This document shows, piece by piece, positions 32,501 to 41,432 of a DNA stretch of 64,000 nt. A model generated the notes under the pieces. That model had not been told where the DNA came from. It ran no database searches and was given only the letters and a program-made list of their open reading frames with translations. Every line of letters starts with the position of its first letter. Position 1 is the stretch's first letter. The DNA is from Kitasatospora kifunensis. GTDB taxonomy: Bacteria; Actinomycetota; Actinomycetes; Streptomycetales; Streptomycetaceae. Position numbers and translations under genes: made by a program. Location: NCBI RefSeq assembly GCF_014203855.1, contig NZ_JACHJV010000001.1, positions 1,488,001 to 1,552,000 of the forward strand, written 5' to 3'.

Positions 32501-33930
32501 TTTGGTTGTACGACCACGGGATCGCACCGCTGGTGAGCGGCTTTACCGACGGTTTCCGTGCAATCGAGTCCGCAGCGTCCTGGCTCAAGGATCATGTCTT
32601 TGCGCCGCTTTTTTCTGACATCGAGTCCGGCGCCGAAGCCTTCGTCAAAGCCTTCGACACCGCCTGGTCCAAGCTCGAAGACATTTTCAAAACGCCCATC
32701 AACTTCCTGATCACCACGGTGTACACCAACGGGCTCGAGTCCCTGTGGAACGGCGTTGTCGGTGCGATCGGCCAGGACAGCCTGAAGTTGCCGGACATCA
32801 AGACCCTGGCGTCGGGAGGCGTGATCCCAGGCTATGCGCCTGGCCAGGACACGGTGCCCGCGATGCTGTCCCCTGGCGAGGGCGTCCTGGTACCGGAGGC
32901 CGTGCAGGCGCTGGGACCGCAGACGGTCCTCGCACTGAACGCGGCCTACGGCGGCGGGCGTGCGTCAACGCCGGGGCACTACAGCGGCGGCGGGATCAGC
33001 GGGATCGCCAGCAGTCTCTGGCACAAGGCCACCGGCGCCCTCAGTAAATCCTGGGACATTGGGAAGATTGTCGCGGCGGTCATGACCGGTAACACCACGG
33101 CGCTCGACAATGCACTGGGGAATCTGGTCGGAACGCAGAACGCAGCTGGGAACTTCGCGAAACTGATGATCGGCGTGCCGACCTCACTGATCCATGACAT
33201 GGTTCAGGCGATCGGTGGGATCTTCGGCGGCAAGTCCTCGGGCGGAAACGGAAGTGGCGCACTTCCCACAGGCAGTTCCGGAGCGGTCGGTAACCTTCCC
33301 GCAAACTGGAATCAGATTGCTAGCTTCCTGGCGTCCAATGGGTTCACCCAGATGGCTGCCGCAGGTGTGGCAGGCAACATCATGGCCGAGTCCGGCGGTA
33401 ACCCGGAGATCCTGGAGATCGGTGGCGGTGGCGGTGGCGGTCTGATCCAGTGGACGCCATATCCGCGCGGGTACATCACTGGCAACTTGCAGGCGGACCT
33501 GATGACTCAGCTCAATGCGATCCTGTCGTGGGGTGGCGGCCCGAGCCTCGTCAACAAGGCTACAAGCCCGTCGAATGCGGCCGAGATCTACCAGGATTAC
33601 TACGAGCGGCCGGCGAACCTCACCGCCTCACTTCCTCTACGGATGGCGTCTGCGAATGCGGTCTATGAGGCAATGAACTGGAAGGCCTACGACTCGGGCG
33701 GCTGGTTGATGCCCGGCGATATGCCGGTCAATGGGCTCGGACGGCCGGAGGCGGTGTTGACGCCGGATCAGTCCGTGTGGTTGAAGACCATGGCGCAGAA
33801 CAGTGCAGCGCACGGCGCTGCGGATGCGGGTAAGCAGGTTGTCATCCACTTCCATGGCACCCAGTACCCGACCGCCGAGCAGATGGCCGCCATCCAGCGG
33901 GAGATGGGCCTCGCACTCAGCGGGGGCTGA
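29554..33930 (+). CDS. Tape measure protein with internal phage lysozyme domain
   Basis: A 1458-aa protein, which sets tail length. Residues ~35-155 are four related units of about 32 residues (D-E-L-D-S/E-K ... P-x-V-x-L). A Gly-rich hydrophobic stretch (about 185-222) and a long Gln/Ala coiled coil (about 225-530) follow; further hydrophobic helices at about 840-960 may form a membrane channel. Residues ~1246-1376 match the tail-lysozyme fold: W-N-Q-I-A-S-F-L-A-S-N-G-F, A-G-V-A-G-N-I-M-A-E1279-S-G-G-N, G-L-I-Q-W-T. It should cut peptidoglycan during DNA injection. The GC-rich Gly run before the lysozyme core is a local low-complexity stretch. Confidence 0.92.
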   Translation: MPDGFRIATAFVSVSPDMDGFKEELRAKLDEATAGMEGRARVTLDTSELDAKADEARARVDELDSTRAEPSVHLNDEDLGARADQARATLDELDSKSARPDIGLESAGLDEQVDRAREKLDQLDEKHTSPSVGLDTAEFDAKLDEARAKLAAFSSESASARLGTSGSSGGEGSSGGGEGGLGGVLALGIGSLIPGLGGAATALGLGGAAGFLGLGGIGKALSAAHQSALNVGLTPQELASTQFSNSVQTQQAQDQVSQARMQSSQDAITSANSIEQSQMNLASVQRNAAEQQVQALQSVKQAQQGVEEADYSLSEAQYNLSQAWEAAREQIRQLDDQLADSKLNVQQAQLAIQQAEYQQRLTNQNAYSTSIDRQQAALAVAQAQQQLTDAQDQQTASAYAANLAHQQGVAGSQTVIQAQQAVTAAQYGQADSHASLTEAQSQATLTQLNNTDQIKQAQMQLAAAEEQASYQREMDARNVAIAERAVTDTLREQQLQMAATMSTSNEAANEFAKDMARLSPAAQQVVEQVLSMQGAFKNLETAAQNAIAPGLLVFLQGVSAMMPEITVAVTKMATLISNAFADLGRAMQAPAAQKVFAGLVDNGLQFAQIVVPAFAGFVGELLKIGSAPGASSGLANLLAGIGHALTGLTASVGKYTPQINNFLSAVGVIIAQIGPPLGVIIGQVAKALGPLATYLNAHPNGTVVKVLGDIVAGMLALQGLKKIIPDVLLGPLEKAGDKALLGPLKSTLKSIPGLFKDSLGPGGGWDYLVQSTKDVGGKVAETVSGWGSNIASAVKSAMPTSLDARLLLQSARDAGSQLAGRFTSAASSVGTWFTTTLPAATSSGMTALGTFASNAGQTLGTWGSSVGSAMSGAASSVAAFVADFGSKMAAAAVATGTWIAEQTVAAAIFIAENVAEAAAATAAFVAENAASLGIVAAIGLVVAAVVYLATHWKQALDAIEAAALWLWHNVLDPFWQGIESGAIWLYDHGIAPLVSGFTDGFRAIESAASWLKDHVFAPLFSDIESGAEAFVKAFDTAWSKLEDIFKTPINFLITTVYTNGLESLWNGVVGAIGQDSLKLPDIKTLASGGVIPGYAPGQDTVPAMLSPGEGVLVPEAVQALGPQTVLALNAAYGGGRASTPGHYSGGGISGIASSLWHKATGALSKSWDIGKIVAAVMTGNTTALDNALGNLVGTQNAAGNFAKLMIGVPTSLIHDMVQAIGGIFGGKSSGGNGSGALPTGSSGAVGNLPANWNQIASFLASNGFTQMAAAGVAGNIMAESGGNPEILEIGGGGGGGLIQWTPYPRGYITGNLQADLMTQLNAILSWGGGPSLVNKATSPSNAAEIYQDYYERPANLTASLPLRMASANAVYEAMNWKAYDSGGWLMPGDMPVNGLGRPEAVLTPDQSVWLKTMAQNSAAHGAADAGKQVVIHFHGTQYPTAEQMAAIQREMGLALSGG

Positions 33931-34006
33931 TCGCACGCAGGCCGCGGACCCTGTGCGCTGACGCATCGGGCCCGCGGCCGCCCAGCAACCGAGGAGGCCA
34001 GCAACG

Positions 34007-35260
34007 ATGCCGAGCGCCCTGGCAGGTTCCCCTTGGACGCTGTATCTGAATTTCTACAACGAGGGCTCCGGGACGCTCACCGACCCGACCTCGGTGCAGC
34101 TCGACATCACCTACGGCACCGAGCTCGGTTTCGCCCCGGAGGTCGCCGGCCCTTTCACCTACCAGGGGGCCTCTTCCCCGGCCGCCGGGCAGGTGTGGCG
34201 CATCGGGGTGGGCCAGTACGCCTACATCTGGCCTGTCCCGCTCGGCGCCGCCCAGGGCGTGTACGTGGCGAACTGGTCCTGCGTTTTCGACGGCGACACG
34301 TTCCTCGGTGTCGAGAATTTCCCCGTCACCGGTGGCGCCACGCCGGCAGTACCGTCCGGCGACACGGGTTTCTGGACCGGCGGGATCATCTACAGCGCCG
34401 CGGGCATAGACATCGAGTTCGGGTCCACCGACAGCAACGGCATCACCTGGCTGTGGCAGAAGATCCAAGGTTGGGACGGCCCCGACGTGCAGGGCGGAGG
34501 TGTGATCGCCCGCTCCGGCGATCACGGCGCCTGGGCGTCGCCGCAGTATTTTGCGGCCCGCACAATGACTCTCACGGTGACGGCCTCGGCGCCCACTCAG
34601 ACTCTGCGGGACGTCGCCAGGGCCAGACTGCAGCAAGCCGTCCCGGTCAGCGACTTGGCGATGCTGCGCTACGACGAGCCGGTGCCCACATACTCGTGGG
34701 TCAGGCGCTCGGGGAAAATCACTGAGGCGTATCCGACGCTCACCGACGTCACCTTCACCATCGGCTTGGTGGCGCCGGATCCGCGCAAATACGCGGTGGC
34801 ACAGCGCTCGCTGCCCATCGGCCTGCTGCCCTCAGGCGGGGGCGGCTCGATGGTCGAGCCGTTCACGGTGCCGTTCGGGCTCGCATCGGCACCCCCGCCG
34901 GGCGGCGGGACGGCCGTGAACGCCGGCTCGTTCATCTCCCCGCCCGTGATCGTCGTTGCGGGGCCGATCAGTAGCCCGGCTCTGACGAATCTGACGAGCG
35001 GCCAGACCGTCTCCTGGTCCTCACTGACCCTCAACACCGGTGACGTCTTCGTCGTCGACTTCCTCAACCGGCAGGGGTTCGTCAACCCGACCATGCTGTC
35101 CACCGCCCCCGGCTTCCCCTCCACCGGCGGAACCTACTGGCCTGCGGATCCGTCCTCGTCCTGGTGGCAACTGGCGCCCGGTACGACGTCGATCCAACTG
35201 GGCGGCACGGCTGCGGCATTGGCGAGTGCCACCGCGTACTGGCAGGACGCGTGGATCTGA
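34007..35260 (+). CDS. Distal tail-like (Dit) baseplate protein
   Basis: A 417-aa protein from ATG 34007 (GAGGAGG upstream), the first gene after the tape measure as expected for Dit. Residues 1-118 are an extra beta domain (W-T-L-Y-L-N-F-Y-N-E-G-S-G-T...V-Q-L-D-I-T-Y-G) with similarity in style to the small protein at 10235. The next part (G-I-D-I-E-F-G...G-G-G-V-I-A-R-S-G-D-H-G-A-W...A-R-T-M-T-L-T-V) is the Dit-like core, followed by a C-terminal galectin-like beta domain. It forms the ring linking the tail tube to the tip. Confidence 0.7.
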   Translation: MPSALAGSPWTLYLNFYNEGSGTLTDPTSVQLDITYGTELGFAPEVAGPFTYQGASSPAAGQVWRIGVGQYAYIWPVPLGAAQGVYVANWSCVFDGDTFLGVENFPVTGGATPAVPSGDTGFWTGGIIYSAAGIDIEFGSTDSNGITWLWQKIQGWDGPDVQGGGVIARSGDHGAWASPQYFAARTMTLTVTASAPTQTLRDVARARLQQAVPVSDLAMLRYDEPVPTYSWVRRSGKITEAYPTLTDVTFTIGLVAPDPRKYAVAQRSLPIGLLPSGGGGSMVEPFTVPFGLASAPPPGGGTAVNAGSFISPPVIVVAGPISSPALTNLTSGQTVSWSSLTLNTGDVFVVDFLNRQGFVNPTMLSTAPGFPSTGGTYWPADPSSSWWQLAPGTTSIQLGGTAAALASATAYWQDAWI

Positions 35261-35302
35261 CGGCCCACACATCAGTCCCCGTAACGACGCTTGGGAGGGC
35301 TC

Positions 35303-36382
35303 ATGGCCACATCTCAGACCACCAGCCTGCCTATGTGGCTGGCTGGTTGCACCTACGACGGCTCCGGCGGCAATGACCTGCGCAACAGCGGGATCACGGC
35401 GTTCTTCTTCGACCCGGGGATCGTCACGGGCTCCACCATCGGGCTGCGCAGCGGCGTGGTGGGCGGCGCTGGCCTTGTCGTCACCCCCGGTACCGGCATG
35501 AACGTGCTCGTGCAGCCCGGGTCGTTCGTGGTCGCCAACACCGCGAGCGCGGTTGCCGGCGGTTACGCGTCGACGCTCCCTTCGCAGGCGACGCTGGCCG
35601 TGGCGACCGCCGATCCGACGAACCCGCGGCTGGACATCATCGTCGCCTACGTTTCGGACTCGGGTACCTCGGCCTCGTTCGGCGCCGTCGAGATCATCAC
35701 TGGCGCTGCGGCGCCGTCTCCATCCGTTCCCTCCGCGCCCGCGAACTCGATCACCCTGGCGCAGTTGTCGGTCCCCGCGACCACGACGTCCATCACCAGT
35801 GGTCTCCTGGCGGACCTGCGCCCGTTCACCACCACCACCGGCGGGATCCTCCGCGCCTCCAAAGGCAGCGTGACGGGCTACACCGGTCAGCTCGCCTACG
35901 ATCCACCATCCAGCTCCTTCTATCACAACAACAACACCAGCAACGCCACGCAGATGCGAGTGCTGCCGTGGGCGCCGATGCTCACCACCCGCAGCGCCAG
36001 CTTCACTTGGGGCGGCACCGAAACCACGGTCCTGTCGGTGCCGGTGACATGCGACGGCTACACCGACATAGAGATCTTCTTCAAGTGGCCCGGCGTGTAC
36101 TCCACCCACGGCAGTGCCTTCAGTTTCAACGTCGTCTTCCGCATGTACATCGACAGCACCCAGGTGGATGCCTACTTCACCCCGAACGACATCGCGGACG
36201 GCAACGCCCACTCCGGCGGGTCATGGTCCTACTACACGTCAGGCACCACCGGCGACACCCCGTCAGCCGGGGCGCACACCGTCAAAGTCACCTGCCAAAA
36301 CCTGTCCGGGACCTACACCACCGGCATCTACGGCCTGAGCAACAACAAGCAAATTCTGCGGGTCAAGCCCGCATCCCTGTAG
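35303..36382 (+). CDS. Minor tail/baseplate protein
   Basis: A 359-aa protein from ATG 35303 (GGGAGGGC upstream). The first 180 residues have the T-S-L-P-M-W-L-A-G-C-T-Y...R-N-S-G-I-T-A-F-F-F-D and P-G-T-G-M-N-V-L-V-Q-P-G-S-F-V-V features, then A-T-A-D-P-T-N-P-R-L-D-I-I-V-A-Y-V-S-D-S-G, widely found in actinophage minor tail proteins. The C-terminal part is a beta-sandwich that may bind host sugars. It probably sits at the baseplate periphery. Confidence 0.65.
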   Translation: MATSQTTSLPMWLAGCTYDGSGGNDLRNSGITAFFFDPGIVTGSTIGLRSGVVGGAGLVVTPGTGMNVLVQPGSFVVANTASAVAGGYASTLPSQATLAVATADPTNPRLDIIVAYVSDSGTSASFGAVEIITGAAAPSPSVPSAPANSITLAQLSVPATTTSITSGLLADLRPFTTTTGGILRASKGSVTGYTGQLAYDPPSSSFYHNNNTSNATQMRVLPWAPMLTTRSASFTWGGTETTVLSVPVTCDGYTDIEIFFKWPGVYSTHGSAFSFNVVFRMYIDSTQVDAYFTPNDIADGNAHSGGSWSYYTSGTTGDTPSAGAHTVKVTCQNLSGTYTTGIYGLSNNKQILRVKPASL

Positions 36383-36388
36383 GCGCCG

Positions 36389-37597
36389 ATGGCTACCTAC
36401 ACCTACCAGGCAACGGACCTGATCAGTGGCGCCGTCCTCGCCGACAATCTCCCGCTCACCGTGCAGAACTTCAGCGTCCAACTCAACGGCTCCGGCACCC
36501 TCACCGCGCAACTCCCCCTCAACGAGGTCTATGCCGTCAACGCGCCCTTCGTCGCCGCCCTGGAATGCCGGCGCGCCGTCCTGTGGGTTCTGGCTGACGG
36601 CTACCCGGTGTGGGCCGGCGTGGTGTGGGACTGGCCGGACACCAGCCGCAGCCAGGGCGTCCTGCCGATCCAAGCGCAGACCTTCGACAGCATCTGGTCA
36701 CACCGCTTGATTACCGACACTCTCGAGTACCAAGCCGTCGACCTGTTCCAGGCGTTCATCGACCTGGTGAACTACGGCACCAGCAAGCAGAGCTCTTACA
36801 TCGCCACCGGTGTATCGCCGGCGGCGACCCGCACGGCCGCCTACCTGCAGATGGTCGCCGCGAGCGGGCCAGTGGCACGCCTGGTGCTGCCCTCAGGATC
36901 AGCCACCATGGCAGGCGTCCCCTGGACGGCCTCCTATGTCTGGTCGGATCTCACCCAGATCAGCTCGACCTGGTCCGACATGTGCTCCAGCGGCCAACTG
37001 GAGTTCGCTTTCACGCCCGGCCTGGACTCCTCGGGCAACCTCGCGGTATTCCTGCGACTGGCCTACCTCCAACTGGGCCGCACCGCACAGCAGGCCGGAT
37101 ACACGCTCAGCTACCCGGGCAACTGCCCGGACTACGGCTACCAGCGCACCGGCAGCCAGTCCAGCAACGTCGTGTGGGCGACAGCCCCACCCAACGGGAG
37201 CGCACAGCAGTGGCAGTCGGTATACCCGCACGGCGCCGACACCGGCGACCTCGGCGCCGGCTACCCGCTGATGGAATCCACCGCCTCGTGGCAGGGCTCA
37301 GTCGTCACCTCCCAAGCCCAGATCGACTCGTGGGCGGACGGACAGGTCGCCCTGAAAACGCAGGCCATGACCCTGCCGGTCATCGCGGTCGGCGGATCGG
37401 GATACCCGAGGCTGCGGGACATCACCCTCGGCGACTCCACCACATTCATCGCAACGTCCGCCCTGCATCCCGCGCAGCCGAACGGCGCGCCAGGCCTGAG
37501 CATCCCGGTGCGGGTCACGGGATGGACGGCGTACCCGCCCGGTCCGAACCAGGCCGAGTCCTACCAGCTGACCACATCCGGAGTGATCGCCGCCTGA
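36389..37597 (+). CDS. Tail tip (baseplate hub) protein
   Basis: A 402-aa protein. The N-terminal half has a beta-barrel pattern common to gp27/Tal-like hub proteins: F-S-V-Q-L-N-G-S-G-T-L-T-A-Q-L-P-L, A-V-L-W-V-L-A-D-G-Y-P-V-W-A-G-V-V-W-D-W, then Q-T-F-D-S-I-W-S-H-R. The rest contains F-R-L-A-Y-type strands and R-L-R-D-I-T-L-G-D-S. It is located where the tail hub is expected, after Dit and one minor protein. It likely closes the tail tube and opens upon contact with the cell. Confidence 0.65.
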   Translation: MATYTYQATDLISGAVLADNLPLTVQNFSVQLNGSGTLTAQLPLNEVYAVNAPFVAALECRRAVLWVLADGYPVWAGVVWDWPDTSRSQGVLPIQAQTFDSIWSHRLITDTLEYQAVDLFQAFIDLVNYGTSKQSSYIATGVSPAATRTAAYLQMVAASGPVARLVLPSGSATMAGVPWTASYVWSDLTQISSTWSDMCSSGQLEFAFTPGLDSSGNLAVFLRLAYLQLGRTAQQAGYTLSYPGNCPDYGYQRTGSQSSNVVWATAPPNGSAQQWQSVYPHGADTGDLGAGYPLMESTASWQGSVVTSQAQIDSWADGQVALKTQAMTLPVIAVGGSGYPRLRDITLGDSTTFIATSALHPAQPNGAPGLSIPVRVTGWTAYPPGPNQAESYQLTTSGVIAA

Positions 37598-37613
37598 AGG
37601 GGGGTGAGCAGCT

Positions 37614-37919
37614 GTGACCCTGTATCCGGCGGAACTGGCCAAACGGTTCGCCATCACCATCGCGGAGATCCAGCGGCGCCTCACCAGGTTGGAGTCCCGC
37701 ACCGCGGCGATCGACTCGGGCTGGCCCCTCGCAGCTCTCCCCGCCGTAATCGACTCCGGCTACACCAGCGGCGATCCAAGCGCCTACATCAACGGGGCCA
37801 CAGCACTGACCGGCCCCTATCAGCACCTCACGTCCTACAGCCCAACAGCCGGGGACAGCGTCCTCGCACTGCCCGTGGGCACCAACCAGACGTACGTGAT
37901 CCTCGGCAAGCTGGCCTGA
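37614..37919 (+). CDS. Small tail-associated protein
   Basis: A 101-aa protein from GTG 37614 with AAGGGGGGTGAG upstream. An N-terminal coiled-coil helix (P-A-E-L-A-K-R-F-A-I-T-I-A-E-I-Q-R-R-L) precedes a beta-rich tail. Such short proteins with a trimerisation helix often connect hub and tailspike. The next gene is a tailspike, so an adaptor role is plausible. Confidence 0.5.
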   Translation: MTLYPAELAKRFAITIAEIQRRLTRLESRTAAIDSGWPLAALPAVIDSGYTSGDPSAYINGATALTGPYQHLTSYSPTAGDSVLALPVGTNQTYVILGKLA

Positions 37920-37958
37920 GCCGCCGAACCAACCCCTCACCCACCTAGGAGGACCCGC

Positions 37959-39530
37959 GTGGTCTCCATGTACGGCGCTATCGACAAGGTCAGCAAGACG
38001 GGTGACACCATGACCGGCCCGCTCGTACTCCCGGCCATGCAGGTCACAAGCGGCCCCGCGAACGGCAGCCTCCTCACCTCCGACGCCTCGGGCAACGCCT
38101 CCTGGCAGATCCCCGGAGCCGTGTCCGGCCTGGACTGGGTCAACGTCAAGACGTACGGGGCAACCGGAAACGGGACCACGGACGACACGGCTGCGCTACA
38201 AGCCGCCCTCAGCGCCGCCCCTGCCGGCGGAACCGTCTACCTGCCGCCGGGAACCTACCTGGTCAGTTCGCCGCTCACCGTCAACGGCCTCACCGTCTAC
38301 GGCGCCAACGCCACATCAACGGCCATACGCATCGCTGCCGGGTTCTCCGGCTCCGAGGCCATCAACCTCACCGGGAACGGCAGCATCGTCCAGGGACTGA
38401 CCGTCACCGGAATCTCGACCACGTACAGCTCGAACCCGGCGTGCGACGCCATCCGCATCACCAACGCCATGCGCTGCACCGTTCGTGACGTAGTCGTCAC
38501 CTACGTCAACGGGTGGAGCGTCAACGTCCTCCCCTCCGGGACCGGCAGCTGCCTGTGGACCATCCTCGACAGCATCCACACCTACCAGGTCAACCAGGGC
38601 ATCCACATCCTCGGCGTCACCGGCTCTGGCTACAACGCCGGCGCCTACCTGGTCAACTGCAACGTCGAGCAGACCGCCGGCGGCGACGGGCTCCTCCTCG
38701 AAGACGCCCACGACGTCCTGATCTCCAACCTGGAGGGCTGGAATCTTTCCACCTCCACCGGCAACACCCTCCATATCAAGGGCGCGTCCGCCGCGGTATA
38801 CCTCTCCGGCTTCTCCCTCGGTGGGCTCACGTCAGGAACCCCGCAGGCCCACCCCGTCGTCCTGGTCGAGTCCGGATCAAATGGGACACCGACGGGCGTC
38901 TCCCTGCAAGGCGGGATCATCGAAGCTGGCACGCCGGGCCTGGCGGTAACGGCCGGAACTCAAATCGCCTGCTCTGGAACGCAGTTCTTCTCGAACGCCA
39001 ATTACGGTGTCCAGATCTCCGGCTCCGGCCCGGACGTCCTGTTCAACGGCTGCGCGTTCAGCACCAACGGCTACACGGCGGGGGCCAGCAACTTCGATGC
39101 GGTCGTCTCCGCGACCGGCGGCTTCGTGAGTTTCCAGCACTGCGACTTCATCACCCCAGGCGGGTCCTCAAGCGGTCAGGTGGCGTCCGCGGTGAACGCC
39201 AACTCGGTTACCAGGGTGCGGGACTGCCATTTCGCGGGCGCATCAGCCTTTGGCGGCGGCGGGGGCGGCTATCCCAAGGTGGCGCGCGGGAACGCTGGCT
39301 ACAACCCCGTCGGGCCGCTTACTCCACCGAGCATCCCCTCCTCCGGGACCGTGTTCTCCAGTCCGTTCGGCGTCGACGCCACGGTTCACGTCTCGGGCGG
39401 AACAGTGTCCGCCATCGCCATCGGCGGCACGGCCACCGGCCTGACTGCTGGCACGTTCCGGGTCCCTGTGACCCAGTCGATCACTCTGACGTACTCGGCA
39501 GCTCCGACATGGACCTGGTTCGGCGACTGA
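37959..39530 (+). CDS. Pectate-lyase-like beta-helix tailspike
   Basis: A 523-aa protein from GTG 37959 (TAGGAGG upstream). The N-terminus has the fibre motif K-T-G-D-T-M-T-G-P-L. From residue ~65 it carries the hallmark of pectate-lyase superfamily tailspikes: V-K-T-Y-G-A-T-G-N-G-T-T-D-D-T-A-A-L-Q-A-A-L, then G-G-T-V-Y-L-P-P-G-T-Y-L-V. A right-handed beta-helix of about 300 residues follows (I-V-Q-G-L-T-V-T-G-I, V-L-I-S-N-L-E-G-W), with a small beta domain at the end. It is probably a capsule or teichoic-acid depolymerase. Together with the fibre at 10618, this phage carries two beta-helix adhesins. Confidence 0.8.
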   Translation: MVSMYGAIDKVSKTGDTMTGPLVLPAMQVTSGPANGSLLTSDASGNASWQIPGAVSGLDWVNVKTYGATGNGTTDDTAALQAALSAAPAGGTVYLPPGTYLVSSPLTVNGLTVYGANATSTAIRIAAGFSGSEAINLTGNGSIVQGLTVTGISTTYSSNPACDAIRITNAMRCTVRDVVVTYVNGWSVNVLPSGTGSCLWTILDSIHTYQVNQGIHILGVTGSGYNAGAYLVNCNVEQTAGGDGLLLEDAHDVLISNLEGWNLSTSTGNTLHIKGASAAVYLSGFSLGGLTSGTPQAHPVVLVESGSNGTPTGVSLQGGIIEAGTPGLAVTAGTQIACSGTQFFSNANYGVQISGSGPDVLFNGCAFSTNGYTAGASNFDAVVSATGGFVSFQHCDFITPGGSSSGQVASAVNANSVTRVRDCHFAGASAFGGGGGGYPKVARGNAGYNPVGPLTPPSIPSSGTVFSSPFGVDATVHVSGGTVSAIAIGGTATGLTAGTFRVPVTQSITLTYSAAPTWTWFGD

Positions 39531-39562
39531 CCACCACCCGCTCACCCTGAACCTGAACCCTC

Positions 39563-39586
39563 AAGCCCCGCCCACGTGCGGGGCTT
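39563..39586 (+). terminator. Terminator hairpin before the lysis region
   Basis: AAGCCCCGC pairs with GCGGGGCTT across six bases, followed by TCGCATGCTC and GGAGG of the next gene. It marks the end of the tail operon. Confidence 0.65.
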
Positions 39587-39607
39587 TCGCATGCTCGGAG
39601 GAATCGT

Positions 39608-40486
39608 ATGACCCTCACGTTCCACGGTGGCCGGCTCCCGGCCCAGCCCGCACGCGCCCGGCTGCGGCTCGGCGACTACCTGACCGGCAGCTTGCCGACT
39701 CCGCCAGCCTCGGTCGACTGGCAGTCGCGTGTTGCCAGCTGGCCCATGTTTTCCAACGACTCGGTCGGTGACTGCACGTGCGCCGCCGTCGGCCATCTCA
39801 TCGAGGCCGAGACTACCTATGGCCAGGGCACCACGGTCACCGTCGCGGATCAGGATGTCCTGACCGCGTACGAGAAGGTGTCAGGCTACAACCCGGCGGA
39901 CCCCAGCACGGACCAGGGCGCGGTCATCCAGGACGTCCTTGCGTACTGGCAGAAGACAGGAATGGCCGGACACAAGATCGTGGCGTTCGCCTCCGTGGAT
40001 GTCTCCAACATGACCGAGATCAAGACCGCGATCAACCTGTTCGGCGCCGTCGACGTGGGCTTCAACTTCCCGTCCTCCGCCATGACCCAGTTCAATGCCG
40101 GCCAGGAGTGGGACGTCGTCAAGGGCTCTCCGATCGAGGGCGGCCACTGTGTCCCCGTCGGCGCCTACGCCGCGGACGGCACCCTGATGTGTGTCACGTG
40201 GGGCGCGGTGCAGAAGATGACCGCCGCGTTCTGGACGACGTACGTGGACGAGGCGTGGGTCGTCATCACCCAGGACTGGCTGAACGCGAAGGGCCTCGAT
40301 CCGCAGGGCCTGAACCTGTACCAGCTCGGCCAGGACTATGCCGCGCTGACCGGCAAGCCCAACCCGATCCCCGCGCCGGCCCCGCAGCCTCAGCCGACGC
40401 CGAGCCCCACTCCGGCGCCGACGCCGGTGACCGCCCAGCAGCTCGCGGCTGGCGTACGCGCTTACCTGACCTCACAGGGGGTGTGA
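39608..40486 (+). CDS. Papain/C39-like cysteine peptidase domain protein
   Basis: A 292-aa protein from ATG 39608. The core (residues ~35-235) has S-N-D-S-V-G-D-C56-T-C-A-A-V-G-H-L, a typical cysteine nucleophile at a helix start, and later G-G-H180-C-V-P-V-G-A-Y with a following W198-G, consistent with a Cys-His peptidase or amidase fold. A Pro-rich linker (P-Q-P-T-P-S-P-T-P) and a short helical tail follow. It may process peptidoglycan cross-links at the tail tip or act as a lysis accessory. It overlaps the next gene by TGATG. The catalytic assignment is by pattern only. Confidence 0.55.
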   Translation: MTLTFHGGRLPAQPARARLRLGDYLTGSLPTPPASVDWQSRVASWPMFSNDSVGDCTCAAVGHLIEAETTYGQGTTVTVADQDVLTAYEKVSGYNPADPSTDQGAVIQDVLAYWQKTGMAGHKIVAFASVDVSNMTEIKTAINLFGAVDVGFNFPSSAMTQFNAGQEWDVVKGSPIEGGHCVPVGAYAADGTLMCVTWGAVQKMTAAFWTTYVDEAWVVITQDWLNAKGLDPQGLNLYQLGQDYAALTGKPNPIPAPAPQPQPTPSPTPAPTPVTAQQLAAGVRAYLTSQGV

Positions 40487-41043
40487 TGCCACTCTCCGAT
40501 CTCAGCACGCTGGACATCTACAAGACGGGCGGATTCCCGCCCGGGTACCCGGCTGCCGTCCGCACCTTCTACAGCCCCGTCGATGACGTCCACGGTGCCC
40601 TGCGCAACATCGTGGCCGCCGCCCAACGGAGCCTCGTCATAGCGATGTACGGATTCGACGACCCGGAACTCGCCGACATCATCAAGGCAAAGCTGGCCGA
40701 CCCGACGATCGTCGTGCAGCTCACCCTCGACTCCTCGCAGGCCGGTGGCGTCCACGAGCGGGAGATTCTTGCCCACGAGGCCTATCCGGCGTCGTCGGTC
40801 GCTGTCGGTCGCTCCGAACGCGGACAGATCATGCACCTCAAGGAAGTCGTAGTCGACGGCCTCGACGTCGTCACCGGCTCCACGAACTGGTCGGCCTCCG
40901 GCGAGGTCCTGCAGGACAACGCGATGGTCCTGATCCGGGACCCGCTCGTCGCCGCCGAGGCCCGCGCCAGGATCGACGCCATCCACACCCACATGCTGGC
41001 TGCCGCAGCGCACGCCAGTTCTCGGGCAAAGGCGGTGGGATGA
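40486..41043 (+). CDS. Single-HKD phospholipase D-type nuclease (Nuc-like)
   Basis: A 185-aa protein containing one complete HKD signature: H117-L-K119-x4-D124-x6-G131-S132-T-N134. Residues 35-60 carry the preceding beta-strand and helix ([16 protein letters not shown]). One HKD motif per chain is the Nuc type, which works as a dimer on DNA or phosphodiesters. No signal peptide is evident. It is tightly coupled to the peptidase gene before it and the DUF1003 gene after it (ATGA overlap). Host DNA degradation or lipid attack at lysis are both possible; I favour a nuclease. Confidence 0.75.
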   Translation: MPLSDLSTLDIYKTGGFPPGYPAAVRTFYSPVDDVHGALRNIVAAAQRSLVIAMYGFDDPELADIIKAKLADPTIVVQLTLDSSQAGGVHEREILAHEAYPASSVAVGRSERGQIMHLKEVVVDGLDVVTGSTNWSASGEVLQDNAMVLIRDPLVAAEARARIDAIHTHMLAAAAHASSRAKAVG

Positions 41044-41432
41044 TGCATCGCCACCCCGCGAACGTGGCCCGGCATGACGAACGCACCGTCGGAGACCGGG
41101 TCGCGGACGACATCACCAAGAGCATGGGCTCATGGCGATTCATCATCGCCCAGGCCGTCTTCACCGCGGCGTGGATCGTGGTCAACACGGTGCACGGCTG
41201 GGGCCTGATGTGGGACTCCTACCCGTACGTGCTACTCAACCTCGTGTACAGCTTCCAGGCCGGCTTCACGGGCCCTATCCTCCTTCTCTCACAGAATCGG
41301 CAAGCGGAGCACGACCGGCTGCGGGCCGAGCACGACTACGGGGTCAACGAAGAGGCACTGGCATGGAGTCGCGCGATCGGCGCGAGGCTCGACGTCCAGA
41401 TCCCGCAGGCCGTCAGCCCGGATGTCCCCTGA
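41040..41432 (+). CDS. DUF1003 membrane protein
   Basis: A 130-aa protein (ATG 41040, with ATG 41043 also possible). Two transmembrane helices (about residues 30-50 and 62-85) are followed by the DUF1003 signature [25 protein letters not shown]. The family has unknown function and is usually chromosomal; in this lysis cluster it may act as a holin-like or modulator protein. Confidence 0.75.
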   Translation: MMHRHPANVARHDERTVGDRVADDITKSMGSWRFIIAQAVFTAAWIVVNTVHGWGLMWDSYPYVLLNLVYSFQAGFTGPILLLSQNRQAEHDRLRAEHDYGVNEEALAWSRAIGARLDVQIPQAVSPDVP

